Shown here piece by piece: positions 17,652 to 27,705 of a stretch of DNA of 64,000 nucleotides; within the stretch, counting starts at the first letter, position 1; every line of letters begins with the position of its first letter. The stretch spans positions 1 to 64,000 of the forward strand of contig JAVJVN010000004.1 of assembly GCA_040221055.1 (NCBI GenBank), given 5' to 3'. The translations under genes were made by a program, and so were the position numbers. The DNA comes from Rhodothermales bacterium. Lineage in GTDB: Bacteria; Bacteroidota; Rhodothermia; Rhodothermales; UBA10348. The notes beneath the pieces were generated by a model. The model was given only the letters and a program-made list of their open reading frames with translations. It did no database searches and had not been told where the DNA came from.

Positions 17652-18038
17652 CTATCGTGGGCCTTCCCTGAGCCAGGCCATGGCATCATCCCAGTCGGTC
17701 ATGACCCGGGTGGTTCCACCGCGATTGCGGGACACCGTTTCCACGAACGTGCTGCGTTCCGCATTTTCAGGTGCCTCAAGGAATACCATCCGGCAGCCAT
17801 GAAAATGGATCTCGGCGGCCAATCGATTGCCCCAAGCAAAGGCATCGTGCAAGGTGAGGTGCATGTCGGCGTCGCGGAGATCAATCAACATGCCCCAAGG
17901 GATGTTGTCCCCCATGTCGGCCAGGAAGGACTCCAGCGCGGCCTTTCGCGTCTCCAGGGAGATGGGTCCGTGATATTTGACGTGCCAAAGTCCTTTTTCA
18001 AGGAGGATCAGTTCATATGAGCCTGCGGGGTCTGGCAT
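17652..18038 (-). CDS. SpoIIAA/STAS-like small protein
   Basis: Protein of 128 aa from ATG 18038 (MPDPAGSYEL); an upstream start at 18092 is disfavoured because a TATAAT element lies between the two. The sequence YELILLEKGLWHVKYHGPIS, then WGMLIDLRDADMHLTLHDAF, then GCRMVFLEAPENAERSTFVE has the strand-helix order of SpoIIAA-like proteins, and no nucleotide-binding motif. Such proteins may bind lipids or serve as regulatory partners. It lies downstream of an ABC exporter gene in the same direction. The function is not known. Confidence 0.65.
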   Translation of the reverse strand: MPDPAGSYELILLEKGLWHVKYHGPISLETRKAALESFLADMGDNIPWGMLIDLRDADMHLTLHDAFAWGNRLAAEIHFHGCRMVFLEAPENAERSTFVETVSRNRGGTTRVMTDWDDAMAWLREGPR

Positions 18039-18072
18039 GCAGCACGTCGGATCGGGAAGCGTTCGTACAGTA

Positions 18073-18078
18073 ATTATA
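18073..18078 (-). promoter_or_regulatory. Candidate -10 box (TATAAT) for the SpoIIAA-like gene
   Basis: On the minus strand the sequence reads TATAAT, 34 nt before the ATG at 18038, inside a short inverted repeat (gtaat...attac, 18069-18086 region). No convincing -35 hexamer is present at 17 nt. It supports the shorter start of the gene. Confidence 0.4.
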
Positions 18079-18101
18079 CGTATTACGGACAAACAGGTCC
18101 C

Positions 18102-19886
18102 TTACCCTACGGAATCAGGGCCCACTGCGTCGCCGAACTGCAGATCGTGCAGACGTGCGTAGAGTCCATGCTGCTCCATGAGTTCCGTATGCGTACCCGC
18201 CTCGACCACACGCCCGCGGTCCATGCAATAGATGATGTGGGCATTCTGGATGGTCGACAGCCGGTGCGCGATCACGATCGTGGTCAGCGGGGTCTTCCGG
18301 TTGAATATGCCGTCCAGCGCATCCTGGATGACGGCTTCCGATTCGCTGTCCAGGCTGGCCGTCGCCTCGTCCAGGATGAGCACGCCCGCCTGCTTGATGA
18401 CGGCCCGCGCAATGGCCACGCGTTGTTTCTGCCCACCGGACAGCTTCACGCCCCGCTCGCCGATCTCCGTGTCGTATCCCTTGGGAAGCGCCGCAATGAA
18501 TCCATGGGCGTTGGCCACCCTGGCCGCGTCCTCGACCTCTGCATCCGTGGCGTCCGGTCGGGCATACTTGATGTTGTCCCGGACGGTCCCGCTGAACAGG
18601 GTGGGCTCCTGCGGCACAATGGCCACCGTGGCCCGGAGGCTGTCGAGCGAGAGTTCGCGAACATCCGTGCCGGCAAACAGGACCTGGCCCTCCTGCGGAT
18701 CATAGAATCGGCCTATGAGCCGCGTCACGGTGCTCTTTCCGGAGCCCGACGGCCCGACGAGGGCCACGGTCCGGTCGCGCGGGACCGTGAAGTCCAGGTT
18801 CCGGAGCGCCGGTTCCTCCGTTCCCGGATACCAGAAAGTGACGTTCCGGAATTCCAGTTCGCCCGCAGGCATAGCCTGGTCATCGCCACCTGACTCCGGC
18901 TCCGAATCGAGCAAGTCCGACACCCGTTCGAGCGCGGCCATGCCGGCCTGCAGCTGATTGTTGAAGAACATGACGGACAGGACGGGCTGCTGCAGCATAC
19001 GCTGGTACATCAGGAATGCCGTCAACTCGCCGACGGTGAGGGATCCCTGGACCACCATCCAGCCACCAATCAGCAGGATGGCGCCAATGCCGTACTCGGC
19101 GGTGATCCCGATGAGACCTTCCATCCAGCCCACATCCTTCCGCCGGTCCAGGTTGTGCTCCACATACGCGCTGTTCTCCGCACCGAAACGGTCGGTTTCC
19201 ATGCGTTCGGCGGAGAACGACTTCACCACCTGGATATTCCCGATGACCTCGCTGGCGACGGCGGTCATTTCCCCGACCCGGCTCCGGATGTGCCGGGCCA
19301 TGATCCGGAGCGGTTCCTGGTAGTGGCGTGTAATGACAGCCAGTACCGGCGTCACCAGCAAGTTGATGAGGGCCAACCGCCAGTCCATGACCAGCACGAT
19401 GGCCAGCACCACCAGGATGGAGAACAACTGACCGGCCAGGCGGGTCGATCCGGCCTGGATCATGCCCTCCAGCGCGTTCACATCGCTCACCACACGGGAA
19501 ACCAGCGATCCGGAACGCTCCTCTGCGAATCGGACCACCGGGAGGCGGAGCATCCGCTCGTAGGCCCGCATCCGGATGTCACTGATAATGCTCTGCGTGA
19601 ATGCGAAGCTGAGGTACATCGAGGCGTATCCGACCAGCGTCTTGACCAGGTAGAAAACGGCATAGGCGGCCGCAAGCCACAGGAAGGGCTGCACTTGCCC
19701 GGACGGCACGACCGTATCGAACGCATACCGGACGAACTGCGGACTCACCGTTCCCAACGAAGCCGACGCACTGATGAGCAACGACAGGCCAATGACCTTG
19801 GACTTGTAGGGCCGCAGGACATGCCACAGCTGCCGGACGCTGTCGAACGAGCGGGTAGATGACGTATGGGAGTCTTCTGTCGACAT
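18102..19886 (-). CDS. ABC exporter, fused permease and ATPase (MsbA/MdlB type)
   Basis: Protein of 594 aa. The N-terminal half is a six-helix type I exporter domain (residues about 20-310, for example [18 protein letters not shown]). The C-terminal half is the nucleotide-binding domain with Walker [11 protein letters not shown]-loop VPQEPTLF, signature LSGGQKQR, Walker B VLILDEAT and the switch His in [10 protein letters not shown]. Half-transporters of this kind dimerise to export lipids, peptides or drugs; the substrate cannot be told. The intergenic space to infA is shared by divergent promoters. Confidence 0.93.
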   Translation of the reverse strand: MSTEDSHTSSTRSFDSVRQLWHVLRPYKSKVIGLSLLISASASLGTVSPQFVRYAFDTVVPSGQVQPFLWLAAAYAVFYLVKTLVGYASMYLSFAFTQSIISDIRMRAYERMLRLPVVRFAEERSGSLVSRVVSDVNALEGMIQAGSTRLAGQLFSILVVLAIVLVMDWRLALINLLVTPVLAVITRHYQEPLRIMARHIRSRVGEMTAVASEVIGNIQVVKSFSAERMETDRFGAENSAYVEHNLDRRKDVGWMEGLIGITAEYGIGAILLIGGWMVVQGSLTVGELTAFLMYQRMLQQPVLSVMFFNNQLQAGMAALERVSDLLDSEPESGGDDQAMPAGELEFRNVTFWYPGTEEPALRNLDFTVPRDRTVALVGPSGSGKSTVTRLIGRFYDPQEGQVLFAGTDVRELSLDSLRATVAIVPQEPTLFSGTVRDNIKYARPDATDAEVEDAARVANAHGFIAALPKGYDTEIGERGVKLSGGQKQRVAIARAVIKQAGVLILDEATASLDSESEAVIQDALDGIFNRKTPLTTIVIAHRLSTIQNAHIIYCMDRGRVVEAGTHTELMEQHGLYARLHDLQFGDAVGPDSVG

Positions 19887-19964
19887 GGAGGGTCCTACGC
19901 ACGGACCTTATGCGCAGGTCCAGGCGTAGAAATGTTCTGTACCGTTCAACCAACAGCCTCATTC

Positions 19965-20186
19965 ATGGCCAAGCAGGAACCGATAAAGCAGGAAGGTGTC
20001 GTCACAGAGGCACTTCCGAACACCCAATTCCGGGTCGAACTCGACAATGGACACGTCATCCTGGGGATTCTGTCCGGCAAGATGCGCAAGTTCTTCATCA
20101 AGATCCTTCCCGGCGACCGGGTGGACGTCGAACTGTCCCCCTACGATCTGACCAAGGGTCGTATTGTCTACCGCTACAAGGGTTAG
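19965..20186 (+). CDS. infA: Translation initiation factor IF-1
   Basis: Protein of 73 aa from ATG 19965 ([11 protein letters not shown]). The S1-like OB fold is clear: [20 protein letters not shown], then [20 protein letters not shown], then [22 protein letters not shown]-1 binds the A site of the 30S subunit during initiation. The gene stands alone, away from the ribosomal-protein operon where it usually sits, and converges with the amylase gene with a 4-nt overlap of the stop regions. Confidence 0.95.
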   Translation: MAKQEPIKQEGVVTEALPNTQFRVELDNGHVILGILSGKMRKFFIKILPGDRVDVELSPYDLTKGRIVYRYKG

Positions 20187-23107
20187 AACACGGTGATCGT
20201 GCGGGACGTTGTTTGCCCGCCAGCGGTCACCAGGCGAACCACGTACGAGCCAGCGGAGAGCTTCCCGACAGGCAGCACCAGCTGGTGCCGTCCGGCGGTG
20301 CGATACCCGTTGACGAGGACCGCCACCCGTTGACCCAGCATGGAGTACAGCTCCACCGTCACCGGACCCGGCGCGGCGATTTCGAATGCCATCTGCCCGT
20401 CAGTCCCCTTGCGGAGCGGATTCGGCCACGTCGCATGGAGTACCGCCCGTCCGTCCTGCGTGGCACGGGAGGACGGTTCCAGCCCTTCCACATCCACGGT
20501 CATGAGCCCTTCGGGCGGAGTGACACGCGGCTCCTCGTCCAGGAAAACGTGGAACTGTCCCGGTGCCAGCGTCCATTCCAGTACATGGGATGCGCCGGCC
20601 GAGCCGAATTCCATGCTCCGGCGCCCGAAGAAATCGAACCATGTTCCGCCTTCGGGAAGCGTCAGGCTGACGGTCCGCTCTACCACGTCGAAGTTCCCCA
20701 CGACCACCGCCGAGGCACCCGATGCGCCGAGCGTCAATACCTGGGATTTGACCAGTCCGCCCAGATCCTGCACAATGGCCGTCGATGGACTCGTGAACAC
20801 CTCATGGGCCGCCCGCAGGCGGATGAGGGCCTCGTAGGTATCGCGTAGACGCGCCCGGTCCGGATGGTCCAGGTAGGACCACCGGATGGGTTTTTCCCCG
20901 GTCCGGCCGTTGAAATCAATCGATACGTCGTAGCCCAATTCTCCGAACTGCCAGATCATCTTCGGGCCCGGGGTGGTGAGCAGGAAGGCCGCTCCCGACT
21001 TCATCCGGTCCAGCGCCGTCGGCAGGTCCTGCGTGGAGTACGAACCCGAGGCATTCCCGAACGCGACATTCTTCGCCATGAGCCGCTCTTCGTCGTGGCT
21101 CTCCATGTAGGCCACCACGTTCGGAAGCGTCCACGAACGACGCCCGAACCAGATGCCGGAGATGTCCGCGCCCGACGCGTACCCCATGGCCGACTGCTGG
21201 AATCCATGGGTGATGTTCGCCCATACCATGGCGCCGTGCTCGGCCAGTTGCCGCTCTTCCGTCAAGCCCGTCCAGTGCTCCAGGATGACATAGGCATCGG
21301 GGTCGACTGCGTACAGGCCGTCCATCATGCGTTTCACAATCGCTATCCGGTCTGCGTCGTAATTGCCGCCGGAATTGTTGTTGGTGAACCCCTTCGTCAA
21401 ATCGAACCGGAAGCCATCCATGCGATACTCCGTCAGCCAATGCCGCGTGACCCGGTCCACATACGCCCGCGTTTCCGGGCTCTCGTGGTTGAAGTCGACG
21501 CCGAAACAGGTGCCGTCCGACGGGTGCGCGCACACGGCATTGAACCACGGATTCTGAGCCGAGGGCTGCCCGCCCGACCAGTACTGCCGGGCCAGCGGAC
21601 TCTGCCCGAACGTGTGGTTCAGCACGATGTCCATGATGACCGCCATGCCCCGCGCGTGCGCTGCGTCCACGAAGCGCTTCAGGTCGTCGGCCGGGCCATA
21701 GTACTTGTCCACGGCGAAGTGGAAGGAGGGGTTGTACCCCCAACTGGAGTTCCCCTCGAACTCGTTGGGCGGCATGAGTTCTATGGCGTTCACGCCCAGT
21801 CGCTCCAGGTAGCCGAGCGTATCGATGAGCGTGGACCAGTCGTGCTGCGCGAGGAAGTCCCGGACCAGGAGTTCGTAGATCACGAGTTCGTGGGCGGGAG
21901 GGCGCTCGAAGTCGTTTACCGTCCACACGAACGCCTCCTGGGCCGTCTCGAAGATGGACACGGCGTGAAGCGTCTGACCCTCGGGGTATGGCTTCAGGTC
22001 GGGGTAGATGGACGCGGGTATGAATGCGTCCTCGGGCGAGAGCACTTTTTCCGCGTAGGGATCGGCCAGGCGCAGCGTTCCATCCATGACGTACTGGAAG
22101 GCATATTCGCGGCCCGGCTCGAGCCCGTCCAGGGTGATCCACCAGTGTACGCTGTCCTCCCGGATGGCATCCCGGTGGAGTGCCCCGTCCGGATGGATCT
22201 CCCAGTCGTTGAAGTCGCCTATCACGTGGATGAACGACTTGTAGGGCGCATACACGGACAGAGTCACGCGCGACGCATCGGTGGGGTCGTAGGTAATGCC
22301 ATCAACGATGCCCACCGGACGGGGCGCGTCGCTTGGCGCATCCACCAGAACGGCGTAGAAAGAGTCGGATGCCGTCTCTGCGCCCTGCCGGGCCTCCACG
22401 CGCACGTCCACGCGTCCGGGCGACATGAGTGGGAGCGACCAGTCGAGGGTATCGTTGGCCACCGTATACACCGCCGCGCCGTCCACGAAGAGGGTCAGGT
22501 CATCGACGGTCGGCAGCGAAACGGCCCGGATATCGATGGTCCCGGGTTCCGACCGAACGACGGGCTCAAGCGCGCTCGCCGCCGGCGACACGATCGACAC
22601 GGCCACATCTCCCCGCGAGAGGTCCAGGAAAACGTCGCAGGACCCGGTCCCCTTCCCGGTCCGGTTGCCCGATGCGTCGCGGAAGACCATGGCCAGGCGG
22701 AGGATGTCCTCGGACGCCGGCACGCCGTACCACGACCGGATGTCGTCGATGGTCAGCGTATACGTGTCGGGGGCCGTGCGCGTCATCCGGGTCTGGGTCG
22801 TGTTCACGCCCCACGCCGTCCGGACGTAGCGCCAGTTCGCCGCATTCGGGCCGCATCCATCCTGGACGGCACTCAGGTTCGTGATGACGCCGGTGTGGAT
22901 GTAGACGTCCCCGGTATGGCCCATCAGACCGCGATCGCCTTCGTTGGCCCGGAAGGTGAGCGTCACCGGGCCATCCTCCACCGGAAACGCCGGATCGGAG
23001 GAGACGACCTGGGCCTGGGCCTGCCCCGGCGCCATGGTCGCCAATGGACCCAACCCCATCTGGGTGATCAATACCAGCAGAAACGCCGCGAGGCGGATCG
23101 GCCTCAC
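20183..23107 (-). CDS. Secreted GH13 alpha-amylase-family hydrolase with type IX sorting domain
   Basis: Protein of 974 aa with a signal peptide (about residues 1-33). An N-terminal beta region is followed by a CBM48/isoamylase-N-like domain ([20 protein letters not shown] at about 290). The GH13 barrel has [29 protein letters not shown] (nucleophile Asp), [10 protein letters not shown] (acid/base Glu) and [12 protein letters not shown] (third Asp). The final 80 residues ([10 protein letters not shown], then [14 protein letters not shown], then [12 protein letters not shown]) form a Por/type IX sorting domain, so it is exported to the cell surface or medium to degrade starch-like glucans. It overlaps the upstream sugar dehydrogenase gene by 4 nt. 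Confidence 0.93.
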   Translation of the reverse strand: MRPIRLAAFLLVLITQMGLGPLATMAPGQAQAQVVSSDPAFPVEDGPVTLTFRANEGDRGLMGHTGDVYIHTGVITNLSAVQDGCGPNAANWRYVRTAWGVNTTQTRMTRTAPDTYTLTIDDIRSWYGVPASEDILRLAMVFRDASGNRTGKGTGSCDVFLDLSRGDVAVSIVSPAASALEPVVRSEPGTIDIRAVSLPTVDDLTLFVDGAAVYTVANDTLDWSLPLMSPGRVDVRVEARQGAETASDSFYAVLVDAPSDAPRPVGIVDGITYDPTDASRVTLSVYAPYKSFIHVIGDFNDWEIHPDGALHRDAIREDSVHWWITLDGLEPGREYAFQYVMDGTLRLADPYAEKVLSPEDAFIPASIYPDLKPYPEGQTLHAVSIFETAQEAFVWTVNDFERPPAHELVIYELLVRDFLAQHDWSTLIDTLGYLERLGVNAIELMPPNEFEGNSSWGYNPSFHFAVDKYYGPADDLKRFVDAAHARGMAVIMDIVLNHTFGQSPLARQYWSGGQPSAQNPWFNAVCAHPSDGTCFGVDFNHESPETRAYVDRVTRHWLTEYRMDGFRFDLTKGFTNNNSGGNYDADRIAIVKRMMDGLYAVDPDAYVILEHWTGLTEERQLAEHGAMVWANITHGFQQSAMGYASGADISGIWFGRRSWTLPNVVAYMESHDEERLMAKNVAFGNASGSYSTQDLPTALDRMKSGAAFLLTTPGPKMIWQFGELGYDVSIDFNGRTGEKPIRWSYLDHPDRARLRDTYEALIRLRAAHEVFTSPSTAIVQDLGGLVKSQVLTLGASGASAVVVGNFDVVERTVSLTLPEGGTWFDFFGRRSMEFGSAGASHVLEWTLAPGQFHVFLDEEPRVTPPEGLMTVDVEGLEPSSRATQDGRAVLHATWPNPLRKGTDGQMAFEIAAPGPVTVELYSMLGQRVAVLVNGYRTAGRHQLVLPVGKLSAGSYVVRLVTAGGQTTSRTITVF

Positions 23108-24267
23108 GGTTTCGGCACGAGCCGCACGATGGACGGGCTGCCTCCCGGGCTGTCGAGTGCCACGTACACGTATCCCTCAGGCCCCTGACGAACATCCCGT
23201 ACGCGGCCGATGTCCTTGAGCAGGGTCTCCTCGCTGACGACCTCCTGACCGTCCATGGTCAGACGGGCCAGTTGTTGGCCGGCCAGTCCTCCGACGAAGA
23301 AATTGCCGTCCCATTCCGGAAATGCCTCGCCCGTATAGATGAGCAGGCCGGACGTGGCAATGGACGGCACCCAGTAGTACACCGGCTGCGTCATTCCCTC
23401 TTTTTGCGTGGTGTCGTGCAGCTCGGATCCGCCGTAATTCACGCCGTAGCCGATGACCGGCCATCCATAGTTCTGCGCGGGCTGCACCAGATTCAATTCG
23501 TCGCCGCCCTGCGGACCGTGCTCATTCAGCCATACCTGGTCCGTAACCGGATGCACGGCAAGGCCTTGCGCATTCCGATGGCCCCAACTCCAGATTTCCG
23601 GAAGCGCATTTGCCTGACCCACGAACGGGTTGTCCTGGGGGATGCGCCCGTCGTCGTGCAAGCGGATGACGGTACCGTGATGGTCCGTCAGCTGCTGCGC
23701 AGGATGCGCCGACAGGTCCCCGCGCGGCGGGGCCTGCCGATCGCCAACCGTAATGAACAGGTAGCCGGCCGCGTCAAAGGCCAACCGGGATCCGTAATGC
23801 CCACGACCTTCGGATTGGGCGACGAAAATGTCCTCGACGTCCAGCAGGGCGCCGTCCTCATACCGGGCACGGGCCACGGCCGTCGTGGAATTGTCGCCTA
23901 CCGGCTTCGAGTAACTGAGGTAAATGATGCTGTTTGAAGCGAAATCCGGATGCAGGATGACATCCAGCAGGCCGCCCTGGCCCTGCGCATGGACCGCCGG
24001 AACGCCACTGACCGGCTCGGCATCCACGGCGCCGTCCCGGACCACGCGGAGGCGACCCGGGCGCTCTGTGACGAGCATGTCTCCATTCGGGAGGAAGGCC
24101 ATGGCCCAGACATGCTCCAGGCCTCCGACCACCGGTTCGACGATGAAGATTTCATCCCCTGTTCGGGGTTCGGGCTGGGGCTGCGCACAGGCGACGGTGG
24201 ACAGGGACACGAAGAGCGCCACAATCGGAAGACGCGCGCGTAGTGGGTTGGAGATGAACGTGGGCAT
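23104..24267 (-). CDS. PQQ-dependent soluble sugar (aldose) dehydrogenase-like protein
   Basis: Protein of 387 aa from ATG 24267, where a signal or lipoprotein-like leader begins (VALFVSLSTVACAQ). The six-bladed propeller features of the GdhB/YliI family are visible: HVWAMAFLPNGDMLVTERPG, GLLDVILHPDF, LFITVGDRQAPP, EIWSWGHRNAQGLAVHP, WLNEHGPQGGDELNLV and GYVYVALDSPGG. The enzyme oxidises aldoses in the periplasm with PQQ and calcium. It is the first gene of a two-gene unit with the amylase, which suggests extracellular glucan cleavage followed by periplasmic sugar oxidation. No PQQ biosynthesis gene is in the window. Confidence 0.9.
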   Translation of the reverse strand: MPTFISNPLRARLPIVALFVSLSTVACAQPQPEPRTGDEIFIVEPVVGGLEHVWAMAFLPNGDMLVTERPGRLRVVRDGAVDAEPVSGVPAVHAQGQGGLLDVILHPDFASNSIIYLSYSKPVGDNSTTAVARARYEDGALLDVEDIFVAQSEGRGHYGSRLAFDAAGYLFITVGDRQAPPRGDLSAHPAQQLTDHHGTVIRLHDDGRIPQDNPFVGQANALPEIWSWGHRNAQGLAVHPVTDQVWLNEHGPQGGDELNLVQPAQNYGWPVIGYGVNYGGSELHDTTQKEGMTQPVYYWVPSIATSGLLIYTGEAFPEWDGNFFVGGLAGQQLARLTMDGQEVVSEETLLKDIGRVRDVRQGPEGYVYVALDSPGGSPSIVRLVPKP

Positions 24268-24412
24268 GGGTCGATGTTCGGCAGGTGGCGGGAGTCGGGT
24301 CGCACGAAATTTGAAAACCCGCCCCTGAACCGTGAAGTTCCTGTCCACATCTTCCGCCCGGTGGTCAAATTGTGGATATTGGGCCGTCCAAAACAGTTAA
24401 GACCCAAGTCTG

Positions 24413-26845
24413 ATGACAGTGATCCCCGATTTGAAGTTGTCCCGATGTGCACCGGCCGCTCGCGCATTCGCGCATGTGCTGGTGCTTACACTCATTGTGA
24501 CGCTGGCGTCCGCCCTGGCCGCACCCGCCCTGGCTCGCGAGCAGGTCCAGGAGCGCCAACGGACCCAGGCGCGCCAACACGCGGCTCTGGATGTTTCGCC
24601 CCCGCGGATTGAAGCCGAAATCGTGGTGGACGGCGTGCTCGACGAACCCGAGTGGCAGCAGGCCGCTGTGCTCTCCGATTTCAGCCAGTATCAGCCGGTG
24701 GATGGTCGTCCGGCGTCCGATCCCACCGAAGTCCGGGTGTGGTACAGCCCGCAGGCCATCCATTTCGGGATCCACGCGCGCGAACTGCATGGTGACGTGG
24801 TCCGTGCCACCCAGGCAAACCGGGACAACATCAACAGTGAGGACCAGATCCAGATCCTCTTGGACACGAACAACGACAGCCGGATTGCCTTTGTGTTCGC
24901 CGTGAATCCATTCGGCGTCCAGGCCGACGGCACCCGGAGCGACAACTTCGGCGGGGGCGCAGGCGGTCGGTCGGCCACGGGCGGCGGCTCCCGCAACATC
25001 AATCCCATGGACGGCAACCTGGACCTGAACCCGGATTTCCGGTTTGATTCGGCCGGGCGCCTGGTGGACGATGGATACGTCGTCGAAGTCCGGATTCCCT
25101 TCCGGAGCCTCCGATTCCAGGACGCCGAGGTGCAGGATTGGGGCCTGCACATCCTGCGCCGCGTGCAGCATTCAGGATTCCAGGACACCTGGGCACCAGC
25201 GGTCCGGGCCAACGCCAGTTTCCTCGGGCAATCCGGCACACTGAAGGGACTCACCGGATTCCAGCGGGGACGCATCCTGGAAATCGCTCCTTCGGTTACC
25301 GGCCGGCTGGACGGCGCGGAGGATTCCGGTGGGGATTGGGCCTATTCGGAAGAGGCTGAAATCGGGGCCGACCTCAAGTGGGGCATCCGCCAGAACCTGA
25401 CACTCAACGGCACCATCAACCCCGACTTTTCCCAGGTGGAGGCGGATGTGGGCCAGGTCGTATTGAATGAGCGATTCGCGCTGTTCTTCCCCGAGAAACG
25501 CCCCTTCTTCCTGGACGGACTCGAGCTGTTCGATACGCCGAGCCAGCTCATCTATACTCGCCGGATTGTGGCTCCGGTGGTTGGAACGAAGCTGGCGGGG
25601 AAAGTGGGCGTGACCAACATTGCGACCATCATTGCCGTGGATGACCGGACCTATTCGGCGTCGGGCGATGACAACCCCGTCTTTGCGGTTGCGCGCGTGC
25701 GCCGCGACCTGCCCGGCAACGGCGTGGCGGGTGCCGTGCTGACAGCCCGCGAGGAGGGCAGCGACTGGTCCCGCCTGGCCGGTGGTGACATCCGGTTGTA
25801 CCACTCGCAGAAGTATTTCGTGGAGCTCGAAGGGGTCGGGTCGTGGACGTCGGCGGGCGGTTCGACAGCCTCGGGATCGCTCTTCAAGGGCACGTGGGAC
25901 CGGACGGGGCGGAACTGGGGATTCAATTACTCGGTCAACGCCATTTCACCGGACTTCCGTGCGGCCGCCGGATTCGTGAACCGGACGGGCTTCATCAACG
26001 CATCGTCCTTCAACCGATTGACGGGATACGGCGCGGAAGGCGCACTGATCGAGACGTTCGGGGGATTCGGCGGTGTAAGCCGCCTCTGGGACTACGAAAA
26101 CACCGGCGATGGCCCGCTGGAAGGCGGTGAACAGCTGTTCCCATCGGCCACCTTGCGCGGTGGATGGCGCCTGAGTGGCTCCCTGGCCCGGAATTTTTTC
26201 ACGTACGATCCCGCCGCCTACGCTGGCCTCGAGGTGATATCCGGCGCCGGGGCCATTACGCCGTTCACCGTCCCCGGACGCGAGGACAACCTGGTCTCCG
26301 GCTCGTTCGGCGTCACCACCCCGACCTTCCGCTCATTCACGGCCAGCGTGACCTACAGCCGCGGAGAAACCGCCCTGTTCGCGGAAGCTGCTCCGGGCTC
26401 CAGCCGGCGTGTGGACGTGGTGCTCGACGTACGTCCGACATCGTCGCTGCGTGCGTCGCTCCAGATTACCGATCTTGTACTGAGGCGGGACGTGGACGAC
26501 AGCCAGTTCTCGTCGGAGCTCATTCCGCGCCTGAAGGTGGAGTACCAGTTGACCCCGTCCGTGTTTTTCCGCGTCATCGGCCAATACGCGGCGCGGGAAC
26601 GTTCGGCGCTCCGTGACCGGGAAGGACGTCCCATCCTGTCCGGCGGCGCACTGACCACGGCCAGCGAGCAGAACACGTTGAACCTGGATGTGCTCTTTTC
26701 CTACCGCCCGTCGCCCGGCACTCTCGTGTATCTGGGCTACGGCTCGGCCATGGACGACGTGGGCCAGAAGCGCTTCGAACAATTCGACCGCACCGCCGAC
26801 GGCTTCTTCACCAAGATCAGCTACTCCTTCCGGGCGGACCGCTAA
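24413..26845 (+). CDS. CBM9-like/DUF5916 outer-membrane beta-barrel protein
   Basis: Protein of 810 aa with an N-terminal signal peptide (LVLTLIVTLASALAAPALAR). Residues about 60-230 form a CBM9-like domain (IVVDGVLDEPEWQQAAVLSD, then QIQILLDTNNDSRIAFVFAV). The remainder is a DUF5916 region with alternating beta strands (NGTINPDFSQVEADVGQV, then FPEKRPFFLDGLELFD, then an aromatic-ended tail KISYSFRADR), as expected for an outer-membrane barrel. The family is frequent in Bacteroidota and is often annotated as carbohydrate-binding or hydrolase; no catalytic role is proven. It overlaps the convergent PIN gene by 4 nt. Confidence 0.88.
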   Translation: MTVIPDLKLSRCAPAARAFAHVLVLTLIVTLASALAAPALAREQVQERQRTQARQHAALDVSPPRIEAEIVVDGVLDEPEWQQAAVLSDFSQYQPVDGRPASDPTEVRVWYSPQAIHFGIHARELHGDVVRATQANRDNINSEDQIQILLDTNNDSRIAFVFAVNPFGVQADGTRSDNFGGGAGGRSATGGGSRNINPMDGNLDLNPDFRFDSAGRLVDDGYVVEVRIPFRSLRFQDAEVQDWGLHILRRVQHSGFQDTWAPAVRANASFLGQSGTLKGLTGFQRGRILEIAPSVTGRLDGAEDSGGDWAYSEEAEIGADLKWGIRQNLTLNGTINPDFSQVEADVGQVVLNERFALFFPEKRPFFLDGLELFDTPSQLIYTRRIVAPVVGTKLAGKVGVTNIATIIAVDDRTYSASGDDNPVFAVARVRRDLPGNGVAGAVLTAREEGSDWSRLAGGDIRLYHSQKYFVELEGVGSWTSAGGSTASGSLFKGTWDRTGRNWGFNYSVNAISPDFRAAAGFVNRTGFINASSFNRLTGYGAEGALIETFGGFGGVSRLWDYENTGDGPLEGGEQLFPSATLRGGWRLSGSLARNFFTYDPAAYAGLEVISGAGAITPFTVPGREDNLVSGSFGVTTPTFRSFTASVTYSRGETALFAEAAPGSSRRVDVVLDVRPTSSLRASLQITDLVLRRDVDDSQFSSELIPRLKVEYQLTPSVFFRVIGQYAARERSALRDREGRPILSGGALTTASEQNTLNLDVLFSYRPSPGTLVYLGYGSAMDDVGQKRFEQFDRTADGFFTKISYSFRADR

Positions 26846-27249
26846 CCCCCCAAGAAGCGAATATTTCCCAGCTCAGATGCCTTCCGGAAGTAGCGTGCAT
26901 CGGCCGTCATCATGGTTGATCCCGTTTCCAATGCTACAGCGTGGTAGAGTGTATCGAAAAGGTGGTGTTTCAGTTCGGTTGATAGCCGTACTGCGCGACT
27001 CCAGATCTCAACTTCGTCGAATGTTTGCCACTCCAGTGCGTGCAACAATGCCGTGTCTGCCTCTGCAGACTCCGGACTGAGGCGTGCCAGCACACCCGCG
27101 GTTTCGGCCAGCCAATGGACTGGCTGACATACGCTGACCCGTCCGGACTGGACGTCGGCCCACACGTCCCGGCCATGACGGAAGAGCTCCGTTGACGCAG
27201 ACGACGGAATGAGCGCGGCCACGATTACACTGGCGTCCAGAGTGATCAT
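26842..27249 (-). CDS. vapC: PIN-domain toxin (VapC-like)
   Basis: Protein of 135 aa. The PIN acidic residues are in place: Asp5 in MITLDASVIVAAL, Glu near residue 49 in HWLAETAGVL, Asp in LFDTLYHAVALE near 103 and a last Asp in MMTADARYF. PIN toxins cleave RNA, often initiator tRNA or rRNA, with magnesium or manganese. The start ATG directly follows the antitoxin TAA (TAAATG), so the two are translationally coupled. Cell growth inhibition is expected when the antitoxin is lost, but the RNA target is unknown. Confidence 0.9.
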   Translation of the reverse strand: MITLDASVIVAALIPSSASTELFRHGRDVWADVQSGRVSVCQPVHWLAETAGVLARLSPESAEADTALLHALEWQTFDEVEIWSRAVRLSTELKHHLFDTLYHAVALETGSTMMTADARYFRKASELGNIRFLGG

Positions 27250-27486
27250 TTATGCATCCCGCAGGGAATCCCGGGCTTCAATGAAGTCGGCCTCGGATGC
27301 TTTCCGTCGCAATGCGACACGAGCCAAGAGCTCATCCATGATCACCTGTCGCCGGATTTGGCGTTGGTCTTCCTCTACGGCCTGCTCCATGAGCCTCGCA
27401 ATGACGGCACTCTTGTTTCGGCCCTTGAACTGCTTGTTGAACACGTCTTTCACCTCATCCGGAACGCTGAAATTGACCGTGGCCAT
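27250..27486 (-). CDS. vapB: Ribbon-helix-helix antitoxin (VapB-like)
   Basis: Protein of 78 aa from ATG 27486 (MATVNFSVPDEVKD); five upstream codons in the frame are not needed. The beta strand ATVNFSV and the helices PDEVKDVFNKQF and NKSAVIARLMEQAVEEDQ make a ribbon-helix-helix DNA-binding domain. The charged C-terminal tail (LRRKASEADFIEARDSLRD) is suited to wrap the toxin. It should neutralise the PIN protein and repress the operon through the palindrome at 27502-27520. Confidence 0.87.
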   Translation of the reverse strand: MATVNFSVPDEVKDVFNKQFKGRNKSAVIARLMEQAVEEDQRQIRRQVIMDELLARVALRRKASEADFIEARDSLRDA

Positions 27487-27501
27487 GCTGCACCTGCGCA
27501 A

Positions 27502-27520
27502 TTGTTGATGATTTCAACAA
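27502..27520. promoter_or_regulatory. Palindromic operator of the VapBC operon
   Basis: TTGTTGA (27502-27508) and TCAACAA (27514-27520) are perfect 7-bp arms around a 5-nt spacer, 16 nt upstream of the antitoxin ATG. Location and symmetry fit autoregulation by the ribbon-helix-helix antitoxin. Confidence 0.6.
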
Positions 27521-27705
27521 CCCAGCCGTCGTGTGTGGAGTTCCAGACACGCCAGCCGTGCATTCATAACCCATCCGGGGCAGGCCAGCGCTACCGGGTT
27601 CCGGAGTCCGTTTCCGGAGTCCGCTCGCGCGGAGGCAGGCTGAGCCCATCCGGACCGGTTGCGAACCCCATTGCATGGGTGCGGATTGGGGATTTACGAG
27701 CCGAA

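Noticed and set aside
20864-23188. 774-codon plus-strand open frame
   Set aside because: It is a GC-driven antisense shadow of the GH13 amylase gene, which has all catalytic motifs.
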